A DNA stretch of 64,000 bases from an uncultured Oscillospiraceae bacterium (GTDB lineage Bacteria > Bacillota > Clostridia > Oscillospirales > Ruminococcaceae). A program made the translations under genes and the position numbers. Location of the stretch: assembly GCA_900539695.1 (NCBI GenBank), contig UQDG01000001.1, forward strand, positions 62,001-126,000, in the 5' to 3' direction. Below the pieces are notes generated by a model. That model was not told the origin of the DNA. It made no database searches and worked only from the letters and a program-made list of their open reading frames with translations. Positions 44,044 through 53,063 of the stretch are shown here, in pieces (positions within the stretch are counted from its first letter, which is position 1; each line of letters begins with the position of its first letter).

Positions 44044-44583
44044 ATGCGCAAGACCGAAAGCCAAAAAATCGCCCTCTGCGGTGTGCTGGGGGCGCTGTCG
44101 GTCGTGCTGCTGCTGGTGGGCGCGGCGCTGCAAATCGGCACCTACGCCGCGCCGATGCTGGCCGCGTTCCTGCTCATCCCCGTGCTGGACGAGTACGGCC
44201 CCAAGTACGCCCTGCTTTTGTACGTTACTGTGTCGATTTTATCCGTGCTGCTGGTGCCGGAGCTGGAGCTGGCGTTTTTTTACGTGTTCGTCATTGGCTA
44301 TTATCCTGTGCTGCGCCAGCAATTGGCACGCATAAAAAGTACGCTGCTGCGTTGGGTCATTAAGTTCGCGGTGTTCAACGGGGCCACGGTGCTGGTTTAC
44401 CTGCTGCTCTTTGCGCTGCTCGGCCCTGCCATCCTGGACGAGCTGCTGGCCGACGGTGTTGGCATGCTGGCCGCCCTGCTGGCCGCCGGCAACCTCTCCT
44501 TCTGGCTCTGCGACCGCGCGGTCGGCGCACTGACCCGGTATTATAGGTTGATTTTGAAGAAGAAGTTGAAGTTTTTGCATTAA
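44044..44583 (+). CDS. Small integral membrane protein, possibly an ECF transporter S-component-like protein
   Basis: 179 residues with five hydrophobic segments and a Lys-rich C-terminus. The N-terminal KIALCGVLGALSVVLLLVG and the small alpha-helical bundle resemble substrate-binding S components of energy-coupling factor transporters, but no substrate motif stands out, so this is tentative. The start follows AAAGGAG, and the gene has its own promoter. Confidence 0.65.
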   Translation: MRKTESQKIALCGVLGALSVVLLLVGAALQIGTYAAPMLAAFLLIPVLDEYGPKYALLLYVTVSILSVLLVPELELAFFYVFVIGYYPVLRQQLARIKSTLLRWVIKFAVFNGATVLVYLLLFALLGPAILDELLADGVGMLAALLAAGNLSFWLCDRAVGALTRYYRLILKKKLKFLH

Positions 44584-44605
44584 AAGCAGATTCATGCAAA
44601 TTGGT

Positions 44606-44665
44606 TTGCAGGGGGCGGCGTCCTCGACGCCCCCCAATGGGCCGATGCAAGCATCGGCCTCTACA
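44606..44665. repeat. GTAGGGGC-type palindromic intergenic repeat
   Basis: TTGCAGGGGGC opens it and GGCCTCTACA closes it. Two hairpins lie inside: GGGGGCGGCGTCCTCGACGC with CCCCC, and GCCGATGCAAGCATCGGC. Confidence 0.7.
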
Positions 44666-44724
44666 ACTGCAAGGCAAGCATCATTCCAACGAAACAAAAA
44701 AATAAACGATAATAGGAGACAAAC

Positions 44725-46047
44725 ATGTGGTACGATGAAGCTGTAATTTACCAGATCTACCCCCTGGGCCTGTGCGGGGCGCCGCTGCAAAATGACGGCG
44801 ACCCATCCCAGGCCGACCAGCATCGCCTGCTGCGGGTGCTGGATTGGGTGGACCACATCAAGGCGCTGGGCGCGACCTGCGTGCTGTTCAACCCCCTGTT
44901 CGAGAGCGACGCCCACGGTTACGACACCCGCGACTACAACAAGGTGGACTGCCGCCTGGGCACCAACGACGACCTCAAGCAGGTTTGCGCAGCCCTGCAC
45001 GCGGCGGGCATCCGCGTGCTGCTGGACGGCGTGTTCAACCACGTGGGCCGCGGCTTTTGGGCGTTCAAGGACGTGCAGGAGAAAAAGTGGGACAGCCCCT
45101 ACAAAGATTGGTTCCACATCAGCTTTGACGGCAACACCAACTACAACGACGGCTTCTGGTACGAGGCCTGGGAGGGCTGCAACGAGCTGGTCAAGCTGAA
45201 TTTACAGCATCCTGACGTGAAAAATTATCTGTTCGACGCTGTGCGCAGCTGGGTGCGGGACTACGACATCGACGGCCTGCGCCTCGACGTGGCCTACTGC
45301 CTGGACCTGGGCTTTTTGAGCGAGCTGCGCGGCCTGGCGAACAGCATCAAGCCGGATTTCGTCCTGGTGGGCGAGACCCTGCACGGCGACTACAACCGCT
45401 GGATGAACGACCACGCCTGCCACAGCGTGACCAACTACGAGTGCTACAAGGGGCTGTATTCCAGCTTCAACACCGGCAACATGCACGAGATCAGCTACAG
45501 CCTGAACCGCCAGTTTGGCAGCGAGCAGTGGTGCTTGTACACCGGCAAGCACCTGCTGAGCTTTGTGGATAACCACGATGTAACGCGCATTGCTACGATT
45601 CTGACGGATAAAAACTGCTTAAAGCCGATCTACGGCCTGCTGTTTGGTATGCCCGGCGTGCCCGCCGTCTACTACGGCAGCGAGTGGGGGATGGAGGGCG
45701 ACAAACGCAACGGCGACCCCACCCTGCGCCCCGCCGTGGAACGCCCCGAATCCAACGATCTGACCGCCTGGATCACCGTGCTGGCCCACGCCCGCACCCA
45801 AAGCAAGGCCCTGTGCTGCGGCAGCTACCGCAACGTGCTGGTGCAGCCCAAGCAGCTGATTTTTGAGCGTTACGCCGACGGCGAGCGCGTGCTGGTGGCC
45901 ATCAACGCCGACGGCAACCCGTTTACCGCCCACTTTGACGCCGGCTGTGGTATGGCGGTGGACATGATCACCGGCGCCCCGCACGATTTCGGCGGCGGCA
46001 GCGAGCTGGCACCGTATAGTGTAAGCTACTGGAAAATGGAACGGTAA
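44725..46047 (+). CDS. Alpha-amylase family glycoside hydrolase (GH13)
   Basis: 440 residues, cytoplasmic (no signal peptide). The GH13 core is complete: DGVFNHVG (101-108), DGLRLDVAY with nucleophile Asp188, VGET with acid/base Glu217, and DNHD with Asp285. It is shorter than secreted amylases and probably acts on malto-oligosaccharides inside the cell (maltodextrin glucosidase or cyclomaltodextrinase-like). Exact specificity cannot be told. An AATAGGAG site precedes the start. It stands alone between terminators and repeats. Confidence 0.92.
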   Translation: MWYDEAVIYQIYPLGLCGAPLQNDGDPSQADQHRLLRVLDWVDHIKALGATCVLFNPLFESDAHGYDTRDYNKVDCRLGTNDDLKQVCAALHAAGIRVLLDGVFNHVGRGFWAFKDVQEKKWDSPYKDWFHISFDGNTNYNDGFWYEAWEGCNELVKLNLQHPDVKNYLFDAVRSWVRDYDIDGLRLDVAYCLDLGFLSELRGLANSIKPDFVLVGETLHGDYNRWMNDHACHSVTNYECYKGLYSSFNTGNMHEISYSLNRQFGSEQWCLYTGKHLLSFVDNHDVTRIATILTDKNCLKPIYGLLFGMPGVPAVYYGSEWGMEGDKRNGDPTLRPAVERPESNDLTAWITVLAHARTQSKALCCGSYRNVLVQPKQLIFERYADGERVLVAINADGNPFTAHFDAGCGMAVDMITGAPHDFGGGSELAPYSVSYWKMER

Positions 46048-46070
46048 GACGTAAAATATAAAATAGATAT

Positions 46071-46103
46071 ATCCCGCTGGCTGCAATGGCTGGCGGGATT
46101 TTT
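46071..46103 (+). terminator. Terminator after the GH13 gene
   Basis: ATCCCGC pairs with GCGGGAT and is followed by TTTTTAATT. Confidence 0.85.
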
Positions 46104-46115
46104 AATTGGTTGCAC

Positions 46116-46319
46116 GTTAAGGGCTCCCCTGGAGGGGAGCTGTCACCGAAGGTGACTGAGGGGTGGCTACTTTAGCCGACCGCATTTGTGTGGATGCAAT
46201 TACTCTGCACATGGGCCACCCCTCACCCGCTGACGCGGGACCGCTTACGCGGCCGGGCCCCTCTGTCGCTTTGCGACATCTCCCCGCACAGCGGGGAGAC
46301 ACCCCTCAAGGGGAGCCAT
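46116..46319. repeat. Multi-hairpin MITE-like intergenic element, copy 2
   Basis: About 200 bases bounded by GGGCTCCCCT and AGGGGAGCC, made of successive hairpins (GTCACCGAAGGTGAC, CCCGCTGACGCGGG, CCGCTTACGCGG, GTCGCTTTGCGAC, CCCCGCACAGCGGGG). GGGGTGGC in the left half is complementary to GCCACCCC in the right half. Same type as 19364-19546; the AGGCTCCCCT hairpins elsewhere look like its isolated ends. Confidence 0.7.
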
Positions 46320-46350
46320 TCAAGTGAGCAACAATTTTCAAACTTCCCCC

Positions 46351-46381
46351 TTGACAATCTGGCGTACTACGCATATAATAC
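46351..46381 (+). promoter_or_regulatory. Promoter and operator of the GntR-ABC operon
   Basis: TTGACA (46351), 17 bases, TATAAT (46374). The dyad GTACTA-N6-TAATAC (46364-46381) covers the spacer and -10, so the GntR protein probably represses its own operon. Confidence 0.8.
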
Positions 46382-46419
46382 ACATAAACCATCAATTTCC
46401 CAGGAAAGGAGGAGACAGC

Positions 46420-46800
46420 TTGGTCAACCTCAGCAATCTCCGGTTTGACGACCGCGCGCCGGTGTACCAGCAAATTGCCGAGTACCTGAAACGCCAAATC
46501 CTGCTGGGCACCGTGCAGGACGGCGACCCCATGCCCAGCCGCCGCGAGCTGGCCGCCCAGACCGGCATCAACCCCAACACCGCCCAAAAAGCCTACCGCT
46601 TGATGACCGAAGAAGGCTATGTCGTCACTGATGGCAACAGCGGCAGCTTTGTTCGGCTGACCCCCGCCCTGCGGGAACAAATCAGCGAGGAACTGACCCG
46701 CGGCCTGGTGGAGCAGTTCGTCACCCAGGCCAAGGCCAACCGGCTCAGCTACAAAAAGGTCATCGCCCTGGTCAGCGACCTTTGGGGCGACGAGGACTAA
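46420..46800 (+). CDS. GntR-family regulator, YtrA subfamily
   Basis: 126 residues from a TTG at 46420, placed 6 bases after AAAGGAGGAG. The winged helix-turn-helix reads PVYQQIAEYLKRQILLG, then MPSRRELAAQTGINPNTAQKAYRLM and EEGYVVT. The C-terminal part is a short helical dimerisation segment, as in YtrA, with no effector domain. YtrA-type regulators control adjacent ABC transporters in Firmicutes; here the permease, anchored protein and ATPase follow directly. Confidence 0.9.
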   Translation: MVNLSNLRFDDRAPVYQQIAEYLKRQILLGTVQDGDPMPSRRELAAQTGINPNTAQKAYRLMTEEGYVVTDGNSGSFVRLTPALREQISEELTRGLVEQFVTQAKANRLSYKKVIALVSDLWGDED

Positions 46801-46824
46801 CGAAAACTTTTTTGTACCGTAAGC

Positions 46825-46842
46825 GTATTACAACAATAATAC
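46825..46842. promoter_or_regulatory. Second GntR operator, between regulator and permease
   Basis: GTATTA-CAACAA-TAATAC, a perfect dyad with the same spacing as the operator at 46364. It lies in the 62-base gap before the permease gene. Confidence 0.75.
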
Positions 46843-46862
46843 ACAACACAAGGAGGTCCGCT

Positions 46863-47633
46863 ATGAAACACACCCTCACCCTTGCCGCGTGGAACTTCCG
46901 CCTGGCGCGGCGCAGCCTGCTGGCGCTGTGGGGCATCTTCGCTGCCCAGCAGCTGGCGCTGGTGGTCGTTCGCATCTGCTGGCAAGGCGCTGCCGGCATG
47001 GGACTGGCGTCCCATTATTACGTTACCATGCAAATTTTTGCCTATCTTGGGTTTTATCTGCTTACCGGTTTGGCGGCAGGGCTGGCCACCCACAACAGCC
47101 GCCGCGCCCGCAGCGGGTACACCTGGGCCACGCTGCCCGGCACTCCGGGGCAAAAGTTCGGGGCCAAGGCCATCACCATCGCCGCCGCCGAGGTCGTCTT
47201 TACCGCCTGGCAGTTTGTGTGGTACATCGTTGAATTTTACCCCGTCACCGCGCTGGAGGTCCACCTGGCCCGCAAGCTGTACGGCGCGGCCCTGCCGCCC
47301 GCCAACCTGTACGAGCAGGTCGTCGCCAACAACCTGCTTTCCCGCCTGCTGCCGCGCCGCCCCTTGCAGCTGGTGATCTTGCTGGGCATCCTGGCCCTGT
47401 CCGCCCTGCTGCTGGCCGCGCTGGATACCGTGCGTGGCTGGCGCAAGCTGCCTGTGTTCGCCGTCGGTCTGCTGTGCGCCTGGCAGTGCTTCTACCTGGT
47501 GACCGTTGAACAGCACCCCGAGTGGATGTTCACCTCTGCAAGCCGCAACGTTGCCATGGCTCTCGCCGCCGTGCTGGCCGTCCTCACCGTGTGGTGGGCA
47601 GTGCGCAGCATCCGCCGCGGCGAAACCTGCTGA
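46863..47633 (+). CDS. ABC exporter membrane subunit
   Basis: 256 residues with about six hydrophobic segments, no soluble domain, and a position between a YtrA-type regulator and an ABC ATPase gene. It should be the membrane half of an ABC-2-like transporter. The start at 46863 has AAGGAGG; 27 upstream in-frame codons do not. Sequence alone does not give the substrate; YtrA-linked transporters often answer cell-wall antibiotics. Confidence 0.78.
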   Translation: MKHTLTLAAWNFRLARRSLLALWGIFAAQQLALVVVRICWQGAAGMGLASHYYVTMQIFAYLGFYLLTGLAAGLATHNSRRARSGYTWATLPGTPGQKFGAKAITIAAAEVVFTAWQFVWYIVEFYPVTALEVHLARKLYGAALPPANLYEQVVANNLLSRLLPRRPLQLVILLGILALSALLLAALDTVRGWRKLPVFAVGLLCAWQCFYLVTVEQHPEWMFTSASRNVAMALAAVLAVLTVWWAVRSIRRGETC

Positions 47634-47650
47634 AAGGGAAGTGACCTGCT

Positions 47651-49087
47651 ATGAAAGAAACGAAAACTAAAAAATCTACTTATCTGCGTAACTTTATCAT
47701 TGCTATCGCCCTATCGGCGGCCATCCTTGCCGCTGGTGCCCTGTGGGTGCTGCTGGGCTGGCGCAGCGCGCTGGACATCACCCTCACCGACCTGGCAGGC
47801 GACCCCGCCGCCCTGCGCGGCTTCACGATGCGCGGCCAGAGCTACTTCGACACCGCCCACACCTACTGGGACCTGCACGATGGCTACCTGGACACCAGCT
47901 TTGCCCTTGACCCCGACGAGAGCGACGACCGGTACCGCTACAGTGCGTGGGGGGCATCTCACACGACTTTTTACGCTGTAACGCCGGAAACGCGCGACGA
48001 AGTAAACGCCGCCGCCCAGCGCGTACAGGTGTATGACGACAACTGGCAGATGCAAAGCACCGCGTCCCACTTCCGCGTGATGGCCGAAATCAGCATGGGC
48101 AGCGATCTTCTCCGCGTGGCCCTGCGGGACGTGGTGCTGGATGCGCCCATCTCGGTAAGCGCCAACGCCGAGGTGTCCACCTATCTGAACAGCTTCAGCG
48201 TCAGCTATGATTACACGGCCGATTTTTCCGACGAAGTGGAGGATAGCAACACCGATTACCGCTACATTGCCGGGCAAATTTTCTCGCTGGGCGACGGCCG
48301 GGGCCTTGCCTGGCGGTATACCGTTGCCGACCGCAAGGCCGGGCTGTACAAGGCCACCCCCATCAGCTATGACGACCTCGCCGCTCTGCCTGCCGACGGC
48401 AAAGTCGGCGACCGCGACGTGCTTTGCGCCACCACCGAGTTCGGCACGCTGGAACCGTTCTACTGCCCCGAAAACGCCCGACAGGTGGTCTGCGGCCTGC
48501 CAATGGATGACGGCCTGACGCTCTGCGTTTACCTTGACCCGCTGAACAAGGCCTGCGCCGACCTGGTCAACGCGGCGGGGGAGCAGGTGGACCATGTCGA
48601 CCTGGGCATCGAGGGCGGCAACGGTGATTTTTCGGTGACCGTGCTGCCCCGCACCACCGACCGCGACGCCGTGCTGAAAGTCGACTACGGCAGTACGCTT
48701 GTGGCCCTGCGTGTGCAGGATGGCAAGTTTATCTTGAACAAAAGCCTCTCCATAGAGGGCAACATCGACCTGAACAGCGTTGACCTCTACATGCGCAACG
48801 CCGAGGACGCCGTGCTGAACACCGCCGGTGATGCGCTGCTCATCGCCACGCCCGAATACACCACCGTGGGTGATGCCAACGCCGAAAATAGCTACAACAT
48901 CTACCAGACCGGCACGCTGCTGCTGGTCTATCCACTGGATGGCAGCGCCCTGCGCTACCGCGGCCGCCTGGACAACGGCGCCGACCGCGACTGGGGCGGG
49001 CAGCTGGGCGAAAACTATTACAGCTGGCCCGCGCACCACTATATGAACTACGAACTTTACGAGAAGGACAGGGAGAAACGGCTATGA
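47651..49087 (+). CDS. Membrane-anchored extracytoplasmic protein of the ABC operon
   Basis: 478 residues: a basic start, one membrane segment (about 14-36), then a large domain outside the membrane rich in Asp, Tyr and Thr, with no enzyme motif I recognise. The last four bases overlap the ATPase gene (ATGA), so the two are coupled. It could be an accessory subunit of the exporter or the second half of its membrane part, since only one multi-segment permease is encoded. Confidence 0.72.
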   Translation: MKETKTKKSTYLRNFIIAIALSAAILAAGALWVLLGWRSALDITLTDLAGDPAALRGFTMRGQSYFDTAHTYWDLHDGYLDTSFALDPDESDDRYRYSAWGASHTTFYAVTPETRDEVNAAAQRVQVYDDNWQMQSTASHFRVMAEISMGSDLLRVALRDVVLDAPISVSANAEVSTYLNSFSVSYDYTADFSDEVEDSNTDYRYIAGQIFSLGDGRGLAWRYTVADRKAGLYKATPISYDDLAALPADGKVGDRDVLCATTEFGTLEPFYCPENARQVVCGLPMDDGLTLCVYLDPLNKACADLVNAAGEQVDHVDLGIEGGNGDFSVTVLPRTTDRDAVLKVDYGSTLVALRVQDGKFILNKSLSIEGNIDLNSVDLYMRNAEDAVLNTAGDALLIATPEYTTVGDANAENSYNIYQTGTLLLVYPLDGSALRYRGRLDNGADRDWGGQLGENYYSWPAHHYMNYELYEKDREKRL

Positions 49088-49803
49088 TCGAGGTAAAAAA
49101 TCTGCAAAAGACCTACCGCAGCCACGGCCAGACCGTGGGCCTGCTGGGGGCGGACTTCACCGTGCCGGACGGGCAGATCGTGGGCGTATTGGGGGAGAAT
49201 GGCGCCGGAAAAACCACGATGCTGCGCTGCATTGCCGAGCTGCTGCCCCACAAGGGCACGGCGCTGCTGGACGGCAGACCGGCGGGCGAACAGTATGGGC
49301 GCATCAGCTACATCACCGGCGAGGGCAGCTATTACCCCGCGCTGACGGTGGCCGCCTACGGCCAGCTGCTGGCCGACCTGCACCCGGCGTTTGACCCCGC
49401 GCGGTACGCGAAGTTTTTGGAGTTTTTCAGCCTGCACGGGTCGGATGTCATCGGGCATCTCTCCACCGGCCAGCGCGCCCGGGTGGAGCTGGCCGCGGGC
49501 TTTGCCAAGCGGGTGCCCTACTACCTGATGGACGAGCCGTTTTTGGGCAAAGACCCCTTTACACGGCGGGACTTCATCAAGCTGATGAGCGCCACCCTCA
49601 CCGGCGGCGAAACGCTGCTGCTCTCGACCCATTATATCGAGGACGTGGACCATTTCCTCGACCGTGCGTTGATTTTGCACGATGGCCGCATTGCCGAGGA
49701 CCTGATGCTGGACACCCTCACCCCCGGTGACACCCTGCTGAACCACATGGCCCAAGCCTGCCACTGGGACCCCAAGCGGTATTTGGAGTTTGAGGAAGAA
49801 TAG
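49084..49803 (+). CDS. ABC transporter ATP-binding protein
   Basis: 239 residues with Walker A GENGAGKTT, the signature as LSTGQ in place of LSGGQ, Walker B YYLMDEPFLGKDPF and the switch His in STHYIED. It powers the membrane protein encoded at the head of the operon. The start overlaps the previous gene. A strong terminator follows. Confidence 0.94.
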   Translation: MIEVKNLQKTYRSHGQTVGLLGADFTVPDGQIVGVLGENGAGKTTMLRCIAELLPHKGTALLDGRPAGEQYGRISYITGEGSYYPALTVAAYGQLLADLHPAFDPARYAKFLEFFSLHGSDVIGHLSTGQRARVELAAGFAKRVPYYLMDEPFLGKDPFTRRDFIKLMSATLTGGETLLLSTHYIEDVDHFLDRALILHDGRIAEDLMLDTLTPGDTLLNHMAQACHWDPKRYLEFEEE

Positions 49804-49818
49804 CAGAAAATAAAAAAG

Positions 49819-49847
49819 CTGCAGCCCATACAAGCTGCAGTTTTTTT
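49819..49847 (+). terminator. Terminator of the GntR-ABC operon
   Basis: CTGCAGC with GCTGCAG around an 8-base loop, followed by seven T. The left flank is A-rich, so it may also serve mtnN on the other strand. Confidence 0.88.
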
Positions 49848-49873
49848 CTGTGCAAAACGGAATGGCTCCGGCG

Positions 49874-50557
49874 TTACGCGCTCTCAATCATCCGCGTCAC
49901 AATTTCCGTCGCGGTCTTGACGTACTCGGTGATGCTGAACTGCTTGACCACCAGCACCTCATACCCGCTCTCGTCGGCGTTGTCGCTCATGGCGCGCAGG
50001 ATAACGCAGGGCACGCCGTTGCGGCCGGCGATCTGGCTCACGGCAGCGCCTTCCATCTCCACGCAGTCAGGGTGGCACTTTTCCTCGATGGTTTTCTTCG
50101 TAGCTGCGTCACCTACAAAGGTGTCGCCGGTGGCGATCTTGCCCGCAATGGCCTTCACGCCGCAGGCTTCGCAGGCATCCAGCGCGGCCTGTACCAGCGC
50201 GGGGTCGCCGTGGTACTCGGTCTGGAACGGGGCGCTCTGGGCGATCATGCTCAGCTCGGCGTCGTGGTAGACTACGGTCTCGCCTACGCAGACATCACCG
50301 ATGCCGATTTTGCTCGTCATATTGCCGGCAATGCCGCTGAAAATCAACTTATCAATGTTATATTTTGTGCAAAGCACCTGCACGGTGCTGGCGGCGTTGG
50401 CCTTGCCCATACCGGCGCAGCACACCACCACCTGCTTGCCCTGCAGGGTGCCGCAGTGGTACTCCACCCCGGCGTAGTTCTCTTTGGTCACATCGGCCAG
50501 CTGGGCACACAGCTGGTCCACTTCGTCGGGCATAGCGCCCATAATGCCAATAATCAT
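49874..50557 (-). CDS. mtnN: 5'-methylthioadenosine/S-adenosylhomocysteine nucleosidase
   Basis: 227 residues, full length. It cleaves MTA and SAH to adenine and the thioribose moiety, recycling methionine and relieving methyltransferase inhibition. The N-terminal IIGIMGAMPDEVDQL, the base-specificity block VEMEGAAVSQIAG and the catalytic Asp in RAMSDNADES are the family's landmarks. It lies 16 bases after ychF on the same strand. Confidence 0.96.
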   Translation of the reverse strand: MIIGIMGAMPDEVDQLCAQLADVTKENYAGVEYHCGTLQGKQVVVCCAGMGKANAASTVQVLCTKYNIDKLIFSGIAGNMTSKIGIGDVCVGETVVYHDAELSMIAQSAPFQTEYHGDPALVQAALDACEACGVKAIAGKIATGDTFVGDAATKKTIEEKCHPDCVEMEGAAVSQIAGRNGVPCVILRAMSDNADESGYEVLVVKQFSITEYVKTATEIVTRMIESA

Positions 50558-50573
50558 CGTTGTATCTCCAATT

Positions 50574-51704
50574 TTACACGTTGAACAGGAACTCGATCAC
50601 GTCGCCGTCGTTGACAACGTACTCTTTGCCCTCGGTGCGCTGCAGGCCCTTGGCCTTGACGGCGGCGTAGTTGAAGTCGGCGTCCTCCAGGTCCTTGTAG
50701 GCGATGACCTGCGCACGGATGAAGCCGCGCTCGAAGTCGCTGTGGATCTTACCGGCTGCCTGGGGGGCCTTGGTGCCGCGCTTGATGGTCCAGGCGCGGC
50801 ATTCTTTCTTGCCATCGGTCAAGAAGCTGATGAGTCCCAGCAGCTCGTAGCTGGCCTTGATAAGCTTGTCCAGACCCGTGGATTCAATGCCCATTTCCTG
50901 CAGGAACGCGATTTTTTCCTCCTGGGTGGAACCGGCGATGTCCTCCTCGGTCTTGGCGCAGATGGGGATAGCCTGGGCGTTTTCCTCCTTGGCGCGGGCG
51001 GCGACCAGGGGATAGTAGGGGTTCTCGTCCAGGCCGCCCAGCAGGTCGTCCTCGCCCACGTTGCAGGCGTAGATGACCGGCTTGGCGGAGAGCAGGCCCA
51101 GCTCCTTGCGGGTGGCCTTCACAGCGTCGTCGCTCTCGTCAAAGGCGAAGCTGCGGGCGGGCTTGCCGGCTTCCAGCCAGGCAGCCAGGTCGGCCAGCCA
51201 GGCAGCCTCGGCGGCTGCGGCCTTATTGCCGGTCTTGGCAGCTTTCTGCTGGCGGCCCAAACGGTTGCTTACGACCTCCAGGTCAGCCAAAATCAGCTCC
51301 AGGTCGATGGCGTCAATGTCGCGGATGGGGTCAACGCTCTCGGGCTTGTTCACGTCCTCGACCACATGGATGATGTTGTCATCGTCAAAGCAGCGCACCA
51401 CGTGCACGATGGCGTCGCACTCGCGGATGTGGCCCAGGAACTTGTTGCCCAGGCCGGCGCCCTGGCTGGCGCCCTTGACAAGGCCTGCAATGTCGACAAA
51501 TTCCACGATAGCAGGCGTCTTTTTGTCGGTCTCCCAAATCTCGGCCAGCTTGTCCAGCCGCGGGTCGGGCACCGGCACAATGCCGGAGTTCGGCTCAATG
51601 GTGCAGAAAGGATAGTTCGCCGCCTGCGCGTTCTGTGTGCTGGTCAGCGCATTAAAAAGGGTGGATTTGCCTACATTAGGAAGGCCCACGATACCTAATT
51701 TCAT
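50574..51704 (-). CDS. ychF: Ribosome-associated ATPase YchF/OLA1
   Basis: 376 residues. The P-loop is GLPNVGKSTLFNALT, the second G motif is FVDIAGLVKGASQGAGLGN, and the NxxE motif that gives this Obg-family member its preference for ATP reads YACNVGED. The TGS domain is at the C-terminus. It starts at 51704 behind AAAGGAG, only 83 bases from the integrase stop, so the element is inserted directly upstream of ychF. Confidence 0.97.
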   Translation of the reverse strand: MKLGIVGLPNVGKSTLFNALTSTQNAQAANYPFCTIEPNSGIVPVPDPRLDKLAEIWETDKKTPAIVEFVDIAGLVKGASQGAGLGNKFLGHIRECDAIVHVVRCFDDDNIIHVVEDVNKPESVDPIRDIDAIDLELILADLEVVSNRLGRQQKAAKTGNKAAAAEAAWLADLAAWLEAGKPARSFAFDESDDAVKATRKELGLLSAKPVIYACNVGEDDLLGGLDENPYYPLVAARAKEENAQAIPICAKTEEDIAGSTQEEKIAFLQEMGIESTGLDKLIKASYELLGLISFLTDGKKECRAWTIKRGTKAPQAAGKIHSDFERGFIRAQVIAYKDLEDADFNYAAVKAKGLQRTEGKEYVVNDGDVIEFLFNV

Positions 51705-51756
51705 ATTTCTCCATATCTCCTTTATTATCGTTGTTTTTTGTTACCGGATTTGGGGT

Positions 51757-51794
51757 TTTACCCCCATTTTACCCCCATTTTCGAGGTTTACCCC
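51757..51794. repeat. Three TTTACCCC repeats at the element end
   Basis: TTTACCCC at 51757, 51768 and 51787 in direct orientation, the last overlapping the integrase stop. Short direct repeats next to a Tn916-type integrase gene are typical arm-type binding sites at the element end, so the left junction probably lies between here and ychF. Confidence 0.6.
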
Positions 51795-52978
51795 TTTTTC
51801 TCACTATCAGCTGCCTCAAAAAGACGCACGGCGTTCTGCATTGAATCATCAGAAACATGGACGTATTTGTCCATCGTCGTCTTGATACTGGCGTGCCCCA
51901 GCAGCTGCTGCAAGACCTTGGGCTGCATGCCGCGCTCAATCGCGCGGGTAGCATACGTATGGCGCAGCGCATGCATCCCAAAGGGAGCAATGCCGGCTTT
52001 TTCGCACAGCTTATAGAGGTGGGTGTCATAGGAACTGTTCTTAATCGGCTCACCGGTTCGATAGTTTACAAAGACCAAATCGTGCATGCAGAAGTACATC
52101 TGCCTTCCGGTACGGCGATCTGTGTATTCCAGAATCTGCTGCAACGTGGGCGACTCTTTACGGGTCAAGCGCTCATCATAGCAGCTCTTCAAAATACGAT
52201 ATGCGGTATCGGTCAAGGGGATAGTGCGGTAGCTTTTCACCGTTTTGGGAGGCCCGGCACGCCAGTACTTGAAGTGGTGGCGGTACTCCAAACTTTTATT
52301 GACGGTAAGAGTACGCTTCTTCCAGTTGATGGCATCCCAAGTCAAACCAATCAGTTCACCCGTGCGCAGCCCGGTTTCCAGCAGCAGTGCATATTGCCGG
52401 TAGTTGTGAGAATCCTTGGCTACGGCAAGGAAGCGCTTCTGTTCCTCAACGGAAAGGTAGCGAATATCGTCCACTGCACGGACCGGCTTGTTATAGCGCA
52501 CGCCATTCATCGGATGTTTGACGATAATATCGTTCATCACAGCAGATTTGAACATGGTACCCATAGCAATGTAAGTCTGACGGATTGTAGAACCGGCGTA
52601 AGTACTTTCCATGCGGTTCAGAATAATCTGGCAGTGCATCGGCTTTACGTCGCCCATGCACATGGTTCCAATCAGTGGCTGAACATTTCTCTTATAGCGT
52701 TCCGTATAGTTGCGGATGCAGTTCGGGGAAAGGTTACAGATGATGTTCGTGATCCAGTAGTCAAACCAGTTGTCTACGGACATGTCAGAGTTGCAGGTAA
52801 TGACGTGATGACGCAATTCGTATTTCGTATCGGCAAGCCAATTCTTGGCTTCAGGCAGCGACTTGAAATATTTTTCTCGCCGCTCCCCGTCTTTGGTATA
52901 GTATCTTGCGGAATATAACCCGTCCTTTCTTTGGCGTATGCCTTTTCCGCATTCTTTTCGCTTTAGGCTTTTACCCAT
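51788..52978 (-). CDS. Tyrosine integrase, Tn916 type
   Basis: 396 residues. An N-terminal arm-binding domain (RKDGLYSARYYTKDGERREKYF) precedes the core-binding part and a catalytic domain with Arg205 (TGLRTGE), His336 and Arg339 (MHALRH), His362 (LLGHAS) and the nucleophile Tyr372 (KYVHV). It inserts and excises the element whose genes run to the right end of the window. The start at 52978 follows AAAGGAG; 18 upstream codons lack a site. Its end points toward ychF, so the attachment site is there. Confidence 0.94.
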   Translation of the reverse strand: MGKSLKRKECGKGIRQRKDGLYSARYYTKDGERREKYFKSLPEAKNWLADTKYELRHHVITCNSDMSVDNWFDYWITNIICNLSPNCIRNYTERYKRNVQPLIGTMCMGDVKPMHCQIILNRMESTYAGSTIRQTYIAMGTMFKSAVMNDIIVKHPMNGVRYNKPVRAVDDIRYLSVEEQKRFLAVAKDSHNYRQYALLLETGLRTGELIGLTWDAINWKKRTLTVNKSLEYRHHFKYWRAGPPKTVKSYRTIPLTDTAYRILKSCYDERLTRKESPTLQQILEYTDRRTGRQMYFCMHDLVFVNYRTGEPIKNSSYDTHLYKLCEKAGIAPFGMHALRHTYATRAIERGMQPKVLQQLLGHASIKTTMDKYVHVSDDSMQNAVRLFEAADSEKKG

Positions 52979-53063
52979 AGTGGACTCCTTTCCAAAGCGG
53001 GAATCCAACGCGATACTGAAATTATAGCACATGAAATCCCTATTTTCAACGGCATTACCTCTC

